Assembly: GCA_036365515.1 (NCBI GenBank)
Contig: CM070874.1
Location: 110,223,235 to 110,287,234 of the forward strand
Direction of reading: 5' to 3'
Source: Torymus aiolomorphi
Lineage: Eukaryota; Arthropoda; Insecta; Hymenoptera; Torymidae
Length of the DNA: 64,000 nucleotides
Shown: positions 39,453 to 53,510 of the stretch, in pieces
Layout: every line of letters starts with the position of its first letter
Position numbering within the stretch: position 1 is the stretch's first letter
Translations under genes and position numbers: made by a program
The notes under the pieces: generated by a model
The model's input: the letters and a program-made list of their open reading frames with translations, nothing else
Told to the model about the DNA's origin: nothing
Databases searched by the model: none

Positions 39453-40119
39453 GGGTAAATGTACCAGTTACTGTACGCTCTAAGCAGATGATAAAGTCCA
39501 ATTACTGAACATTTGATAATTATAAACTCAGAAAACGATCCTCCTATACCAATATGAATCTGCCTGTAGGAGGAGGAGATATTCCGCTAAAAATAGGGTC
39601 AGGAGAATTTCCTTCCGTGAGAGGGGGAATATCCGTTAGGTGCAAAATTGCATCGCGATAAGAGAGATTCCTCCCGCATATAAAATAATTATTAACAAAT
39701 AAATAAATAAATAATTAATGTAAAAATTAAATTGTTATACTTGAATGGAATAAAAAGCCTTTAGTTATTCTCAATATTTATATTAGTCCTAGTTTTACCA
39801 GTTATCAAGAAAACTTGTCTTATACTGCAATTTAAGTATATCTATAAAATATAGATTTTGGATCCTAAGGCTCAAAATGTCATTCCTCCATTACTGAAGT
39901 ATAATATTCTTGTACCAAAACTCTCCTACTGGAGGATTTGTTCCCTATAACAGGAAACCTTGATTCCTGTAATCGAATGACGATTCTATCGCGTATGGGA
40001 GAAATTCCTTTTTCTTGCGAGAAACGTTTTTCAGAAGGAATTTTATTTTCGTACCGTAGGATCGTTTTTCTGAGTGTAAAAATGTAGTAATTTGGAATGG
40101 AACAGTAGCTGGCCTTACC
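39453..40119. mobile_element. short relative of the 19209-22051 element, host of a nested element
   Basis: Left end GGGTAAATGTACCAGTTACT after TA (39451-39452); right end complementary to GGTAAGGCCAGCTACTGTTC before TA (40120-40121). Only about 115 bp belongs to this element; the remainder is the nested 39525-40076 element. Confidence 0.7.
39525..40076 (-). mobile_element. 552-bp TIR element, (C/A)ACTCAGAAAA type, TA duplication (nested)
   Basis: Ends AACTCAGAAAACGATCC and, inverted, CACTCAGAAAAACGATCC, with TA at 39523-39524 and 40077-40078. Arms are chains of GGAGGAAT-like motifs around an AT-rich core. Same family as 23731-23965 and 38965-39425. Confidence 0.83.
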
Positions 40120-40121
40120 TA

Positions 40122-41460
40122 TAAAAATATATAATTTAAAATACCGAAAAATGAATTAGAAAAAGTGAATCAATATTATCAATAATATTATAGTTATATT
40201 CTCAAAATTGGTGGATTTCCTCTACAAAGAAATGAATATTTATTTCGCTGGGTTCACTCGTTTGAATAAAAATACTTACCTTTCTTAATAGAGTTTAATG
40301 ATTTATTATACGAAAATGGAACAGTTCATTTTAGGAAACCATGTTAATCTCTGAAAATAATTAGATTTTTAATTTAAATTGATTCGCTTATAAACAACGA
40401 CCGAATGAAAATTGTAATTATAATTTTTTTGAACATTAATGAATATAAATGACAATTAATAATTCCAATAAAAATTATATTAAATTTTACTATACAAACA
40501 TTCTGATAAATTTATCTGAAATTATACAATATATTGCAAATGACAGGAAGAATATTCGTTATTCCCATTTGCAGTTACAAATGGGAATAACGAATATTCT
40601 TGTCGAAATTCACCATTTTCGTTTCATAAAATTCATTATTTACTCGTTAGTCACGTTGTTATTGATATAAAATCAAACGACCATCTCCATTTCTCTATAT
40701 AAATTACACTTAAATTGTTTAACTTTATTTTAATATACGTTAAATTCTTCCAGAAACATTCACCGCAAACTTTAAAGCTCTCTCATAAATCTCCACTTTA
40801 CAAATACCTTTAACGCCTCACCCGTTCTTACCTAATCCCCTGGAAACCAGGCAGCAGCTCGCGCCGCGTCGATAATGACCGTAAAGACCTGCGCACCCCG
40901 CCCCCCCACACACCGAGTCGCGAAACTTTCGTACATATACGGTCTCCGAGTGGGACGGCAGGTGCTCGAAAATCCATTCTAATCGCATCATTTCTCGAGA
41001 GAGGGAGAGAGGGAGCTGCACGCAGCAGCGCTCGAGTCCCCGAAACTTTCGGGCCGCCGCGGGGCGAAATTAGGACGGCGCGCCATATGCCGCGAGCTTG
41101 CACGTATGTATGTGTACGTGCGAGTGAGTAAGCTAGTGTATATAGGTGTGAGAGTCGCGTGTCGTGTCTGACAGGTCGCCCTGGCATCACGATGGTTGAG
41201 GAGTTATATATTCCCGTCGAAAGTCGCGCGGTGCTATATCCCGACGTCTGTCGTTCTTATATACATTTCTACGAATGCTGATGCGCCGGCGAGATTGGAT
41301 TGCAGCCGCGATGTATAGGAGGCAAAAATGGGAATTGAATTGTTATTGTAGGAGGTGGCTGGGTTCGAATGGGAGTGGTGGGGTTGATGGTGTTTGGGTA
41401 TGCAGTCGAGGGAAGGGGAGATGGCTGTTTGTGTAAGAATTTTGTAAAATATTTTTCCGA
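40122..41460. other. AT-rich spacer, then strong skew-switch island 40741-41460
   Basis: Hand counts: 40741-40800 C17 G3; 41341-41400 G29 C2. The centre (40850-41220) is CpG-rich. Confidence 0.65.
40548..40601. repeat. perfect 24-bp hairpin, 6-nt loop
   Basis: AAGAATATTCGTTATTCCCA followed by TTTG pairs exactly with 40578-40601 around CAGTTA. There are no terminal repeats or target duplication around it. It could be a cruciform, a small-RNA precursor or a recent inverted duplication. Confidence 0.9.
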
Positions 41461-42540
41461 CGGGCAGTGATGCGTTATGTATGGAATATAAACAATAGTG
41501 ATAGTATGTAATGCAGAAATTGAGAAAAAGTATTCGAGAAATGTTTATTTCAGAAGAAATAATTTTTACAAATAAGAAATTGTTGTTGTGTTCAATATCA
41601 CTTTGAAATAATTAATATGGAATAAATAATTACTAAAGATGCCAATTTTTTGGCCAGTTTTCAAAACTTATCATTTTAAATGAAAATAAACTATTGCTCG
41701 TTAATAGTTGTGCGGGGAAAGTGCAGCAGTAACATTTTTTAAAAGACCAACTGACTTCTTGGCACGGTTTTGAGCTAACCAGACACTTAAATTAAAAAAT
41801 ATGAGTGTAATTGTAGTGGCGCGTAGAGACTTTCGACATAAATTAATTTTAAAAAAGGCTTGAGCATTTTTAAGAAGATTAAAAAACTAAAAGGGCTGTT
41901 ATATTCAAGCGTTAAAAAATGGAAGTAGCGTTTAATTTATTTACGCTCATTATAGTATATTATAACGGGGTAGAATATTATATTCCAGAATAATGTCATG
42001 AAAACGATATGTTGAAATAAATGTCATTTTGAGCAGATAAAAGGCAGATTTATATTCGAATATTTTAGAGTATTTTCGAATTTTATTATTATTTATACGT
42101 ATTTATTTAAGAATATATTGAAAATGTACGGTAAAACTGTTATAAAATCAAACGCGATTCGAGAGCAGAATAAGAACGCAATCCAAATAAAATTGAGTCT
42201 TCAGAGTAGCTATTTTTACTTTTTCGTGCATTAGTAAAAGATTCACTTGTTTTACTCTCGAGGAGAAAATTGAACGAATCGAAGACCTTTAAATATTTAC
42301 TCTCCCTCTCTGTCTCTCTCTCTCCCAGTCTTAGTCAAAGTGTGTCACTAAAATATTTGTGGACTTTCATACGAAAGCTTCGCGTCGTTAGTTTCGTGCC
42401 GTAAATAGAAACAGTTTCGGAGAGATAAAATTGAAAACTTTAATGAAAATCTTCGAAAAGCCGACGTCACATATTTCACAATTAAGAAATCATTATTATA
42501 AGTTTAGAATTTTAAAGGCAAATGCAATTAACTAGAGAAA
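41461..42540. other. AT-rich stretch, nothing seen
   Basis: No gene, repeat or RNA recognised apart from a short CT run near 42300. Confidence 0.65.
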
Positions 42541-44150
42541 CAATTTAATAAGCCTCTCCCGTATATATTACACCATAATTCCCCTCCTCCTAACTCTGTA
42601 TAAACATTCAAAATACGAACGGCGGCCTCTGCGCGTATACACTACTCACACATTTATCCATGCATATTCCTCTCCCGAGACTTTCTAATGTTGCTACATC
42701 CACGTGTGCACCTATATATGCCCCGCGCTCGATGGCTATCCCTAAGGTTATAACGGCTCTTCTAACAGTCCGCTCGCGCGCGTGTTTATATATGCCCTTG
42801 ATACCTCTCGGACTCCGTACGCGTGCGCGCGTGAGTGTGCCTCTATATATGTACACGTTATATAGCTCCGCGCCGACCGTTAGAGCCTAGAAAACACATA
42901 TACGTTACAGCAGGTACGTGAGAAATATGTGTAATTAAAATACGACGCTGCTCGGTCGTCGCTATATCAACGGTATACATATACATACGAGCGTGTCACG
43001 AAAATTTCTCGTTAGCGAGGTAAAAAAGAAAAACAAGAGGGGATCGATACGGGGTGCGGGTCGCGTAATTGCTCGCCGCGTATTTGGAGCGCGAAGATCG
43101 CGGTTGCGAGGTACTCTGGTGATGCCTATTTTGGGACGCGCACGCGCTCTTTGACTGACGGGATATATGGGTTCGCGGGAGGAGGAGATCGTCACCCCCT
43201 CCCCGCTTTTTCATCTTCCAGCTTAATAGATTAGCGGTAAATGTGGGACAGATCTGGGCTTTCGTGTCGAACGAGGATCTGGATCAGAGATTCGCGCATC
43301 GGTAGATCTGTTTAGCGATCGAATGTATAAAGGGGTCACTTCGGACATGAAATCAAAGGGATGCTTATTTTTCAGAATAGCTCGGAGTTATTTATGAATG
43401 TTCGTGTGGTATGAAAATAATCTAAATATAATTTTGTTAGTTTAATCGTGTACTATAGTGGTCAGTGGGTATTTTTCATACCTTATTCTTAACCCTTCTC
43501 TTCCTAGTATAGAGCCGTATGACATATATGAGAAACGTATTGCACCTCTGAGGTTTCTGTAATATAGTTTATGTCAGACTTTGAGCTGTAGCTGCATTAT
43601 AGTTAGCCTAGAGAACTTTCTCATTATCATATAAATAGCATTCTTTGAAGCTTCTTTTGTCTTGCAATCATTGTTCTATTAATAAGGTCTTATTTTGAAA
43701 AAGTCGATTTTTCGATAGTCGATGTAACATAATTTTGAGCTTTTCGCAAAGCACGAGCTTTAAAGAATGCTCATGTATATAGGTTAGCTATTTAGGTAAA
43801 CTCTGAGCTGTAAAAAAATGTAAGTGTTGCAATTCTTTGAAGTTTCTATTTTTTTTAATTATGCATCTTTAAACATTGCATAATATTTTTACAAAACTCA
43901 CAGTAGATTTTTTTCATAAGAGGCGTTGATTTGATGCGAGATGTTTAAAAAAGTTAAGAAAACTATTATAAGTGCGTACGTGTATAAGTACGCCTACAAT
44001 CTTGTGTCTTTCGAAAAAACTAATTAAATAACTATCTTTAACGAATCTAAACGAGACAATCCGACATTATTCTCCAACAGAAATAGACAGAGCGAAAGCT
44101 TGGCTGTACCATTTATCTTATACTGAGATAATCGCTAAGCAACTAATTAA
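42541..44150. other. skew-switch island (42541-43330) and AT-rich spacer
   Basis: C-rich left (42555-42740), CpG/TATA-rich centre, G-rich right (43010-43320). In the spacer, TGAGCTGTA-like words recur (43589, 43805) without clear boundaries. Confidence 0.5.
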
Positions 44151-44711
44151 CCGAGCGGAGCGACGCATTGCCTTCAGGTGTCCGTCGTCTACATGAAATT
44201 CGCTCGAAGTGGTCGCAGGAAATTGCGTCAAAACCGCTTTGTGAGGCGGCCGAGACGCTTTGGCCCCGCAGCGCCTCGAGACGAGCGTAGGGACGAGCTA
44301 CGTGTCCTTGCGCAACGCGATACGTCTACTCTAGGCGTTGGATAATCGAGTTGGAGAGGGAAATTAATTTTACGTTCGAGTTGGTTCTACAGGCCCTTTG
44401 GCTATTTTTTTAAGGATTGTAAAATTTTTCCTTCCATTTTGTTGAAACATGCATGTTATGGTCACAGGGGCTATCAAAATTCGTTACATGGGTCAGAGCG
44501 TGTTTTCGACGATAAAATACTTAACAATTCGGAGTGGAAATCCCGTAATTTACAATTACGCGGAGAGAAATTACCGCCCGACATTTATACCCGCGGCTTT
44601 CTAAACGGATACGCAGTGCAGGAATCGAATCAGCATGGGAGGATAGTCTCGGAGTGCACTACCTATAATCAAGCGGATAAACCTTCGGGATTACGGCGAA
44701 TGTAGAATGAG

Positions 44712-44713
<2 letters not shown>

Positions 44714-44772
<59 letters not shown>
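44714..44772 (+). repeat. (GA)n microsatellite
   Basis: About 59 nt of pure GA at the end of a GC-rich patch. Confidence 0.95.
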
Positions 44773-44776
<4 letters not shown>

Positions 44777-45409
44777 AAAATCGGTTCTTGCTTAGTTCCC
44801 GAACAACATAATGCGTGTACGTAGCGAGCGCTGTAGAGTTCTTACTTGGCGGAGAGTCCGAAGCTTACATAAAATCATGTGTGATTCAATACTGTAAGGA
44901 AGTCTTGATTCAAATTGAAGTTGTAGCACAGTACAGCCTATCATTAGCTAGTTATAAAATTTACTACGTGGAACGGACAAAAAGAAGATACACACACACA
45001 CATACACACACGTACACACGCACGCACGCACTCACACAAAACTTCCAAATAGCCTTTGTCTTTACAATCATAAAACTTTTGCCCTTATATTACTATCCGT
45101 ACGAAATTCGTCTACACATTTTTACGATTCAATTCTTAATTCTCCCAGAACCTATCGACTTTTATACGATCCCGCATAAAACTTTTTCTCATGCATCTCA
45201 CGGCGACATATAAAAGACAGACTCGTCTCCCGCACTATGACCTTATAAACCGACAACCGACGATTGTCAAGAGCGAGTTATATGTGTACAGATCGGGTAA
45301 CGCAGAGAGCGCGCGCAGCTTATCGCCCACGAAAATCGTCGGCGTCATCGCTTTCGTCTCGCGCGACGTGCCCGCGATAAGGGCATCAGCGGCGGCAATG
45401 TAGAGAAAG

Positions 45410-45412
<3 letters not shown>

Positions 45413-45478
<66 letters not shown>
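45413..45478 (+). repeat. (GA)n microsatellite
   Basis: About 66 nt of pure GA at the switch point of the 45041-45790 island. Confidence 0.95.
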
Positions 45479-45482
<4 letters not shown>

Positions 45483-46510
45483 AACACGAGGCATCGTGCG
45501 TGCGAGCGCGGGGAAAAAGGAGAAATCGAGAATCGATGTTTGTTTTTTCGAGGAGAGTGGACGGCTCTGTTCTGATCGACAAGCTGTGTCTGTGTGCGTG
45601 TGTGTGAGAAGAGAGAGTCTGTGTGTGTGTACGGATAGAGGTGCCAGCGCGAGGAGATGGGAAATCTATTGTGGGTGGTACAGAATTGAAGTCGGTTTTT
45701 ATGAGGTTATGTAGGATCGTTGAAGGAATAAAGTGATGTATTGTTTTGGGTAGTTTTTGGTTTTTTAATGGGAATGAGGTAGAAGGTTAATTATAAATTT
45801 TGTATAGTTTTCGTTTGAATATTATATACACTCAAAGAATCCACTTGTGATATGACTCATACCGACTTAATTGGCATTTTCGTTGTAAATTTCGTGCTTG
45901 AAAACAAAACACTGTAATCGCTTTTATGCGTTTATTTAATGTTTATTCTAGGCGCGTCATACGTTTACATTCATAAAAAAGCATACAGGGCCGTTTTGTA
46001 CACTGCACATGGCTAAAGAAAAGAAGATTACGGTAAGAAATGAAAGCTGTTTTTGTTGAATAACATTATACGTATTCAATGTTTCTGTATAACCTTTCTT
46101 AATTCCGTTATGATTGCTTTTATACTAAATTAATCCATTATGTTTGTAAAATATGCGGTAGATATGCCATTGATAAACACGAACAATGGTTGAATTCTTA
46201 TCAAAATTATCTACTACGTGCCATATTTAAACCTGTTAATCGTTTATACCTGCTCTTCGAAAAACATTTAGAATTACATATTCATAAAGCTATTTTATTA
46301 CGCGTATTTCCAGCTATAATAAAATTTAGATGTTCTCGTTAAAAATTTGAAGATAACAATCCGTTAATTTCCGTAAAATTTTTAGAATAAAACATTTGAA
46401 TTATTCGTATGCTTTAATTCAAACAAAAGTTAATCAGGAACATTTTTCTAAAGTATGCAGAAGAATTAATTCATCTCATTTAATAGATAGTCAATTATAC
46501 GAGTATAATT

Positions 46511-46741
46511 ACAATGAATTACTCAAGATTCGCCCAACCTCCTTTCATCCACCTATAGACTTTTCCTCTTTCCCCCAGTCTCTACTTTTCCCAGCTCGTC
46601 TTTGTAATCTTTACCCCTTGCTTTTCCTTCTCCGAAAACTCAAACACTTAAGAGCCGGCGGAGTTAATTTTTCGTTTGCTCGAGCAGCTCGGCCCATACT
46701 TGAAACGACCCACCGTCGCGCGTCCTCGATGCTTACATCTC

Positions 46742-46774
<33 letters not shown>

Positions 46775-48640
46775 CCTACCTACCTGTTTTCTCTTATCGG
46801 GCTTTGTCTCTCTTGTCTTCCCTTCCGAATTCTTCGGGAGGTCTTTTATAGCCGCCAGATAGAACGAGGCCTGTGAGGCTTACAATTTTTACCCGCTAGA
46901 GTACAGACTGTACAGTTGCGCCGTCTTTTTAGTGTAATGATTCTAGAAGTTTTGAAAATTTATCATTTTTGTTTTTATAAACAATTTTAGATTGCGAATG
47001 ATACATGGCTATCAGCAAATTTTATATAACGTCGTATTTGTATTGTATTGATCGAACGAAAAAGGTTGTGAAATAAGAGAAGATGATAGGATCTTTTGGA
47101 AGTGGGATCTCTCCTACTTTGCATGTGAGATCAGTAGAATGTTATTAATATGTTGATCCTATAAGAGGAGGAGCTGAAAAACGATCGGGTTAAATCGGCT
47201 GTACTAAATCCGACTTCTGTATTCCAAAAGATACCTGACTCACGAGTTTGATGTATTAAACTTTAAAGAAGAAGGTTCTGGAATTTCGTACGAAAGATCT
47301 TGTAACAAAATGGTGGAATCGTTATACTATATTCAATGGAAATTGTTCTTAAAGAATATCATTTGTTCTTATATCGGTCGATTCCTGCAGAAATATCATC
47401 TCCGCTTTGAAATATACGTGGGTTTCGAAATAGCGTCCCTTCATGGGATATTGATTTTAATACATCGTGAGGCATCCGAGCAAACGGCCCTGGGAAACGT
47501 TTCTGTATATGTTCCTTCCAAGAAATATTTTATAAGCGCCGCAGTGCAGGCATAAAGGTTTAGTTATTTTTATATCTTCACACTCATTTGTATACCAAAG
47601 GAGAAAATTGCTATTTAAGAAGAAACATTCGACTAGATTGTTACTGTATCAAACTTTTCAAAGAATACTCGATTCCAAAACTCACTCGAGAAAAATTCAA
47701 TTCAAAGCTCCACCCGTCTTGCAGCATTTCCTGAACCCTCTTCCAAACTACAGAACGCGCAAATTGGGCAGAGGGAAAAAATAAAAGGGAGAGAGAAAGT
47801 GAAAACACAGAAGAAAACGGGAGTCACTGGTCGAAGGAAACTCAAAATTAAATTATGCAAATGATGAAATAACCGGAGAGAGGCGTATTCCCCTCCGACG
47901 TTGGTCGCTATACTCCAACGGTCTCTCGTGCTTGTCGTTGAGAAATACACACACACACACACACACGCGTGATCTTTTTTTCTTCCCCTCTTAATGAAAG
48001 GGCCATGCGAGCGAGAGAGCGCTCTCTAAACTCTCTCTCTCTCTCTCAAGCTCTCTATCTCTCTGTCCTGCTGGCGTATGGCTGCAGTATTCCATGTGCT
48101 AAAGGTTTTTTAAAATTAAGAGTAAATTATTTTTTGGATTTCGTTTGAAAGACACTCTATGTCAATTTACAGATTGTTATAATATTTGCTTAGAAATCAA
48201 GAAATTCTATCTCTACATTTTAATATTTAGTTTATATGAACATTAAAATCCTATAAATATCAAATTATTATACCAGAAATTTCTTTTGGAGCGTGATACT
48301 TTAGTTGGAAATATTAATGAATGATTCAGTTTAATTTACCATACGATGCACAGTTAACTTCAAATAACGTTTGAGAAGTATCCGTAAGTAAAGTTTTATT
48401 TTTATTCAAACGATTTTTCTAGAATTTGATACAGGTTATCTCAAATATACTTCAACAAAAAATGTTTCATTAACGAATTATTTGAATTTTTTAAATAGTC
48501 ATCTTCAATTATTACAAGTAGTACAAGCTGCAATTAAGCGAAAAGAAAGTTTAATAACTATTTATTGCCTCTGAAGTGTAGTTATTAATTTACCAGTGAA
48601 ACTCTCTCATAATGCGCCGATCAATTAACTATAAAGTCCG
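46511..48640. other. weak islands (46511-46930, 47681-48110) in AT-rich DNA
   Basis: C-rich left flanks are clear (46530-46620, 47700-47760) but right halves are weak. Short GA (46742-46774) and CA (47947-47966) runs. A mixed-composition patch at 47300-47560 is open in one frame but unrecognised. Confidence 0.4.
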
Positions 48641-48765
48641 TTAATGCGTACTCCGTGCTTTCGTTTTCCATATTTTCAAATCATTCGCATGAGCGACATC
48701 CAGCGATTAATTTCGATATTAAATTAAGCAACTCCGCTAATCCTCGACAACTCCGATTTCCAAAA

Positions 48766-48875
<110 letters not shown>

Positions 48876-48947
48876 CGTCACATATGGAACCACGCGTATA
48901 TGTATAACATACCACGAGCGGAGCACAAGGTGGACAAAGGGGCGACC

Positions 48948-48948
<1 letters not shown>

Positions 48949-49010
<62 letters not shown>

Positions 49011-49012
49011 TC
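48949..49012 (-). repeat. (TC)n microsatellite
   Basis: About 64 nt CT with one TG interruption, in the left part of the 48641-49930 island. Confidence 0.95.
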
Positions 49013-49320
49013 GTTCCTTATGGAGGAACCCGAGGAAAAATTTCCGGGACAACGCACTCACACAGAGCCGAAAGAGTTTAGCTCCGCTTTTCGTCTACAC
49101 GTCTCCCTTATATACGCTAACGCGTGTGTGTTATTGTCCGGTCCGTTTTCTCTCTTTCTCGGTTCGTCAAAAAACGAGCCAAGTTAGCGCCCGCGGGGAT
49201 AGAGAGAGAGAGAGAGAGAGAGAGGCGTACAACGTTCTCCTCTCTTTCTATATACGCTAGAGCAGTATATAGTAGTAGGCAAAAGGGGGACTCTCCGAGC
49301 GGCGCACGAGCGAGCGAGCG

Positions 49321-49323
<3 letters not shown>

Positions 49324-49365
<42 letters not shown>
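49324..49365 (+). repeat. (GA)n microsatellite
   Basis: About 42 nt GA, preceded by GAGC units. A further 24-nt GA tract lies at 49201-49224. Confidence 0.95.
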
Positions 49366-49369
<4 letters not shown>

Positions 49370-49463
49370 CGTGTAGAGAGAGGTCATCGACCCGTGCACG
49401 TGGAGTGCCGCGGCAAAGTAGGCCACATCGTGACATCACGCAAAATCAAAATGGCCGCGCGTG

Positions 49464-49578
<115 letters not shown>

Positions 49579-49717
49579 CGAGCTGTGTGCTAGCTAGGCC
49601 TAGTAGTGTAACGTTCCCACAGCTCGCTATATAGCTCGCTCTCGGTCTGTTTCTGTCCCCTCACGGCGTATGCGCTATGGTCTTCTCTCGCGAGCGCGCG
49701 CTTGTGGGTTCTACATG

Positions 49718-49719
<2 letters not shown>

Positions 49720-49749
<30 letters not shown>
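49720..49749 (-). repeat. (CT)n microsatellite
   Basis: 30 nt of CT on the G-rich side, an exception to the usual GA-on-plus orientation. Confidence 0.95.
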
Positions 49750-49752
<3 letters not shown>

Positions 49753-50499
49753 TTGGCGAGTAGCGTATAGTAGGTAGTCGACGTCATTGTCGAGCTCGCG
49801 CGCGTGGTAGGCTAGTTTCAGTATGCGTTCTAGGGGAAATCGGAGTTAACAGAAGGGCTTTTTTTCTTTGTAATCGGGCCTTTTGGGATTAATATTGGCG
49901 TTTCAAGATTGTAGAGATGACTACCATTGTCGGAATTGGAGTTTATTGGATCTATGTATTTCAATGCTTTTTTTTTTAATTTTTAATAAAGAAGTTGAAA
50001 ATTTTATCGTTATACGATTTAAATATATTCAGTCTTGGTGTATTTGTAGTAAAATTATTAAGAACCTTTAAATGTGATTGTTAAATTGTAAAAGAGTATG
50101 AGAAAGAAATCATCAATAATTTCTTTAGGGGAGAATTTTCAGTGTAGTTGCATAACAAAGTTTTTCTTATCCATGGAATAATTATACCGCATATAAAACG
50201 AAAATTCTAAAGGGAATAATTGTTTGTACGTTTCTTGATTCTAATTAAATTTGATTATCAATAATTAAAAATATTGCGTCTTAAAAAATACAATTATTTC
50301 CAAAAATTAATAACCAAAGATCATTCAAATTAATATATCGATTATATAGAAATAATAATTAACGACAGAATGTGATAATGAGAGATGATTGGCTAAAAGT
50401 ATCAACCAACACTTAACAGTGAATGCTCTCATTCACAAATTATTTAGAATTACTAATTAAAAATATTGAATTTTAATTGTATTCTTGAATCATTATGTA

Positions 50500-51055
50500 C
50501 ACTGAAAAAAATTTCACGTTGTAAGAACTGAAAGTACGGCTCTGACAACAGTACTGTTCGGCTGATTTTCTTTCTGCTAAATTTTATAGACACAGTAATT
50601 GTATTCGTACAGTTGTGAGAGCTGTACAAGATACACTGAAAGCACTAATGTATAGAGTTCTTTTGTCGGAGCATTAAATAGGTTATGATTCGCCATACAT
50701 ACATATTTTTCATTAAAATAATCTCGATTGATAAGTACACTGATTACAGATGAAATACGCAAACGCGGATTGCAAACATGCGGTTGATGAGGCCAGTTTC
50801 TTGACTTTTTTAGGTTATAACATGAACATCGGCTTCGCGTTGTAGCGTTGTCAACAAACAAATATCGGCGGCAAAACTAAATCGTACGGCTGTCAGAGCT
50901 GTACAAGTACATTTCCCGCATCTGACCAATAGTGCCATTACATTATACAAATGAATAGCTACTTCAGCCGTCTGTAAGGGTAAATGAACACTATAAATAG
51001 TGTTAGTACAGCAAATCGAAACTATGGTTTCTACAGCCTAAAATTTTTTTCAGTG
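50500..51055. mobile_element. 556-bp TIR element, CACTGAAAAAAATTT, TA duplication
   Basis: Ends CACTGAAAAAAATTT / AAATTTTTTTCAGTG with TA at 50498-50499 and 51056-51057. The interior repeats GTACGGCTGTCAGAGCTGTAC-like segments in both orientations (about 50535, 50608-50630, 50884-50910). Non-coding. Confidence 0.85.
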
Positions 51056-51057
51056 TA

Positions 51058-52738
<1,681 letters not shown>

Positions 52739-53508
52739 CACTGAGAAAAAAATTTCATTGAATCAATTAAATCAATGTTATTGAAAATAATATAATTGAT
52801 TCAATCAAATAAAAATTCAATTTAATGAAATTGAATTCCCAAAAATAGTTTGAGTCAATGTAATATTTTGTGCAAGGGACAATAATTGATGTAATTAAAT
52901 AATTATTTCGAACAATTTTCTATGAACATTAAATCAATAATTGATTATGTTAAGTCAATGAGTTATGAATATATCAAATATTTAATAGCAGCAACTAAAA
53001 TATTGTATTATAATATTCCAATTAAATATTGAATTAATTCTTAAAAAAAAATATTTAATAAAATTAAATAAATATTTTCTACAATAAATTCATATTTTCT
53101 TTATTTGAATTAAATGTTATTAAGTATTAAATAAATGAAAAAGTAAATTTATAAAATAAATTGTTTTCAAATGCAATCAATTATTTCATTTTATGTAGTA
53201 ATACTTAATTGAAACAACTACATAATTTTTAACTAAAATAAGCTTTTGAGTTGAAACAATTAAATATTATATGCACTAAATTAACAGTATTTTATTAACA
53301 ATAAATTTATTTTAAGTAATAATAAAATATTCATTTGAAGTGAAAATTTATTTAGTAAAATCAAAGTAAATATTTCATTGACTTTAACAAGTAATTAATT
53401 ATTTTTACATATTAGAATCAATTCAATATTGTATGGGAATATTATGATTCAGTAATTTTATTGGATCAAGCAAAATTTGTTTGATTTAACGAAATTTTTT
53501 TCTCAGTG
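52739..53508. mobile_element. 770-bp TIR element, CACTGAGAAAAAAATTTC, TG duplication
   Basis: Perfect ends CACTGAGAAAAAAATTTC / GAAATTTTTTTCTCAGTG with TG on both sides. The interior is an AT-rich chain of TTGAATCAATT-like motifs. It is inserted between the C-rich and G-rich halves of a GC-rich island. Confidence 0.87.
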
Positions 53509-53510
53509 TG

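Larger units (their letters stand above)
44151..46510. other. complex GC patch 44151-44810, island 45041-45790, AT-rich flanks
   Basis: The patch at 44151-44710 is mixed-composition, non-repetitive DNA. The island has CA repeats (44991-45035), a C-rich left half, a (GA)n switch and a G-rich right half (45490-45790). 45791-46510 is AT-rich. Confidence 0.5.

Noticed and set aside
46009..46036. Mini-exon: ATG GCT AAA GAA AAG AAG ATT ACG followed by GTAAGA
   Set aside because: Attractive start plus donor, but no following exon or known protein beginning this way; chance is likely.
47310..47555. 81-codon open frame
   Set aside because: Mixed composition is suggestive, but no homology recognised and no exon boundaries.
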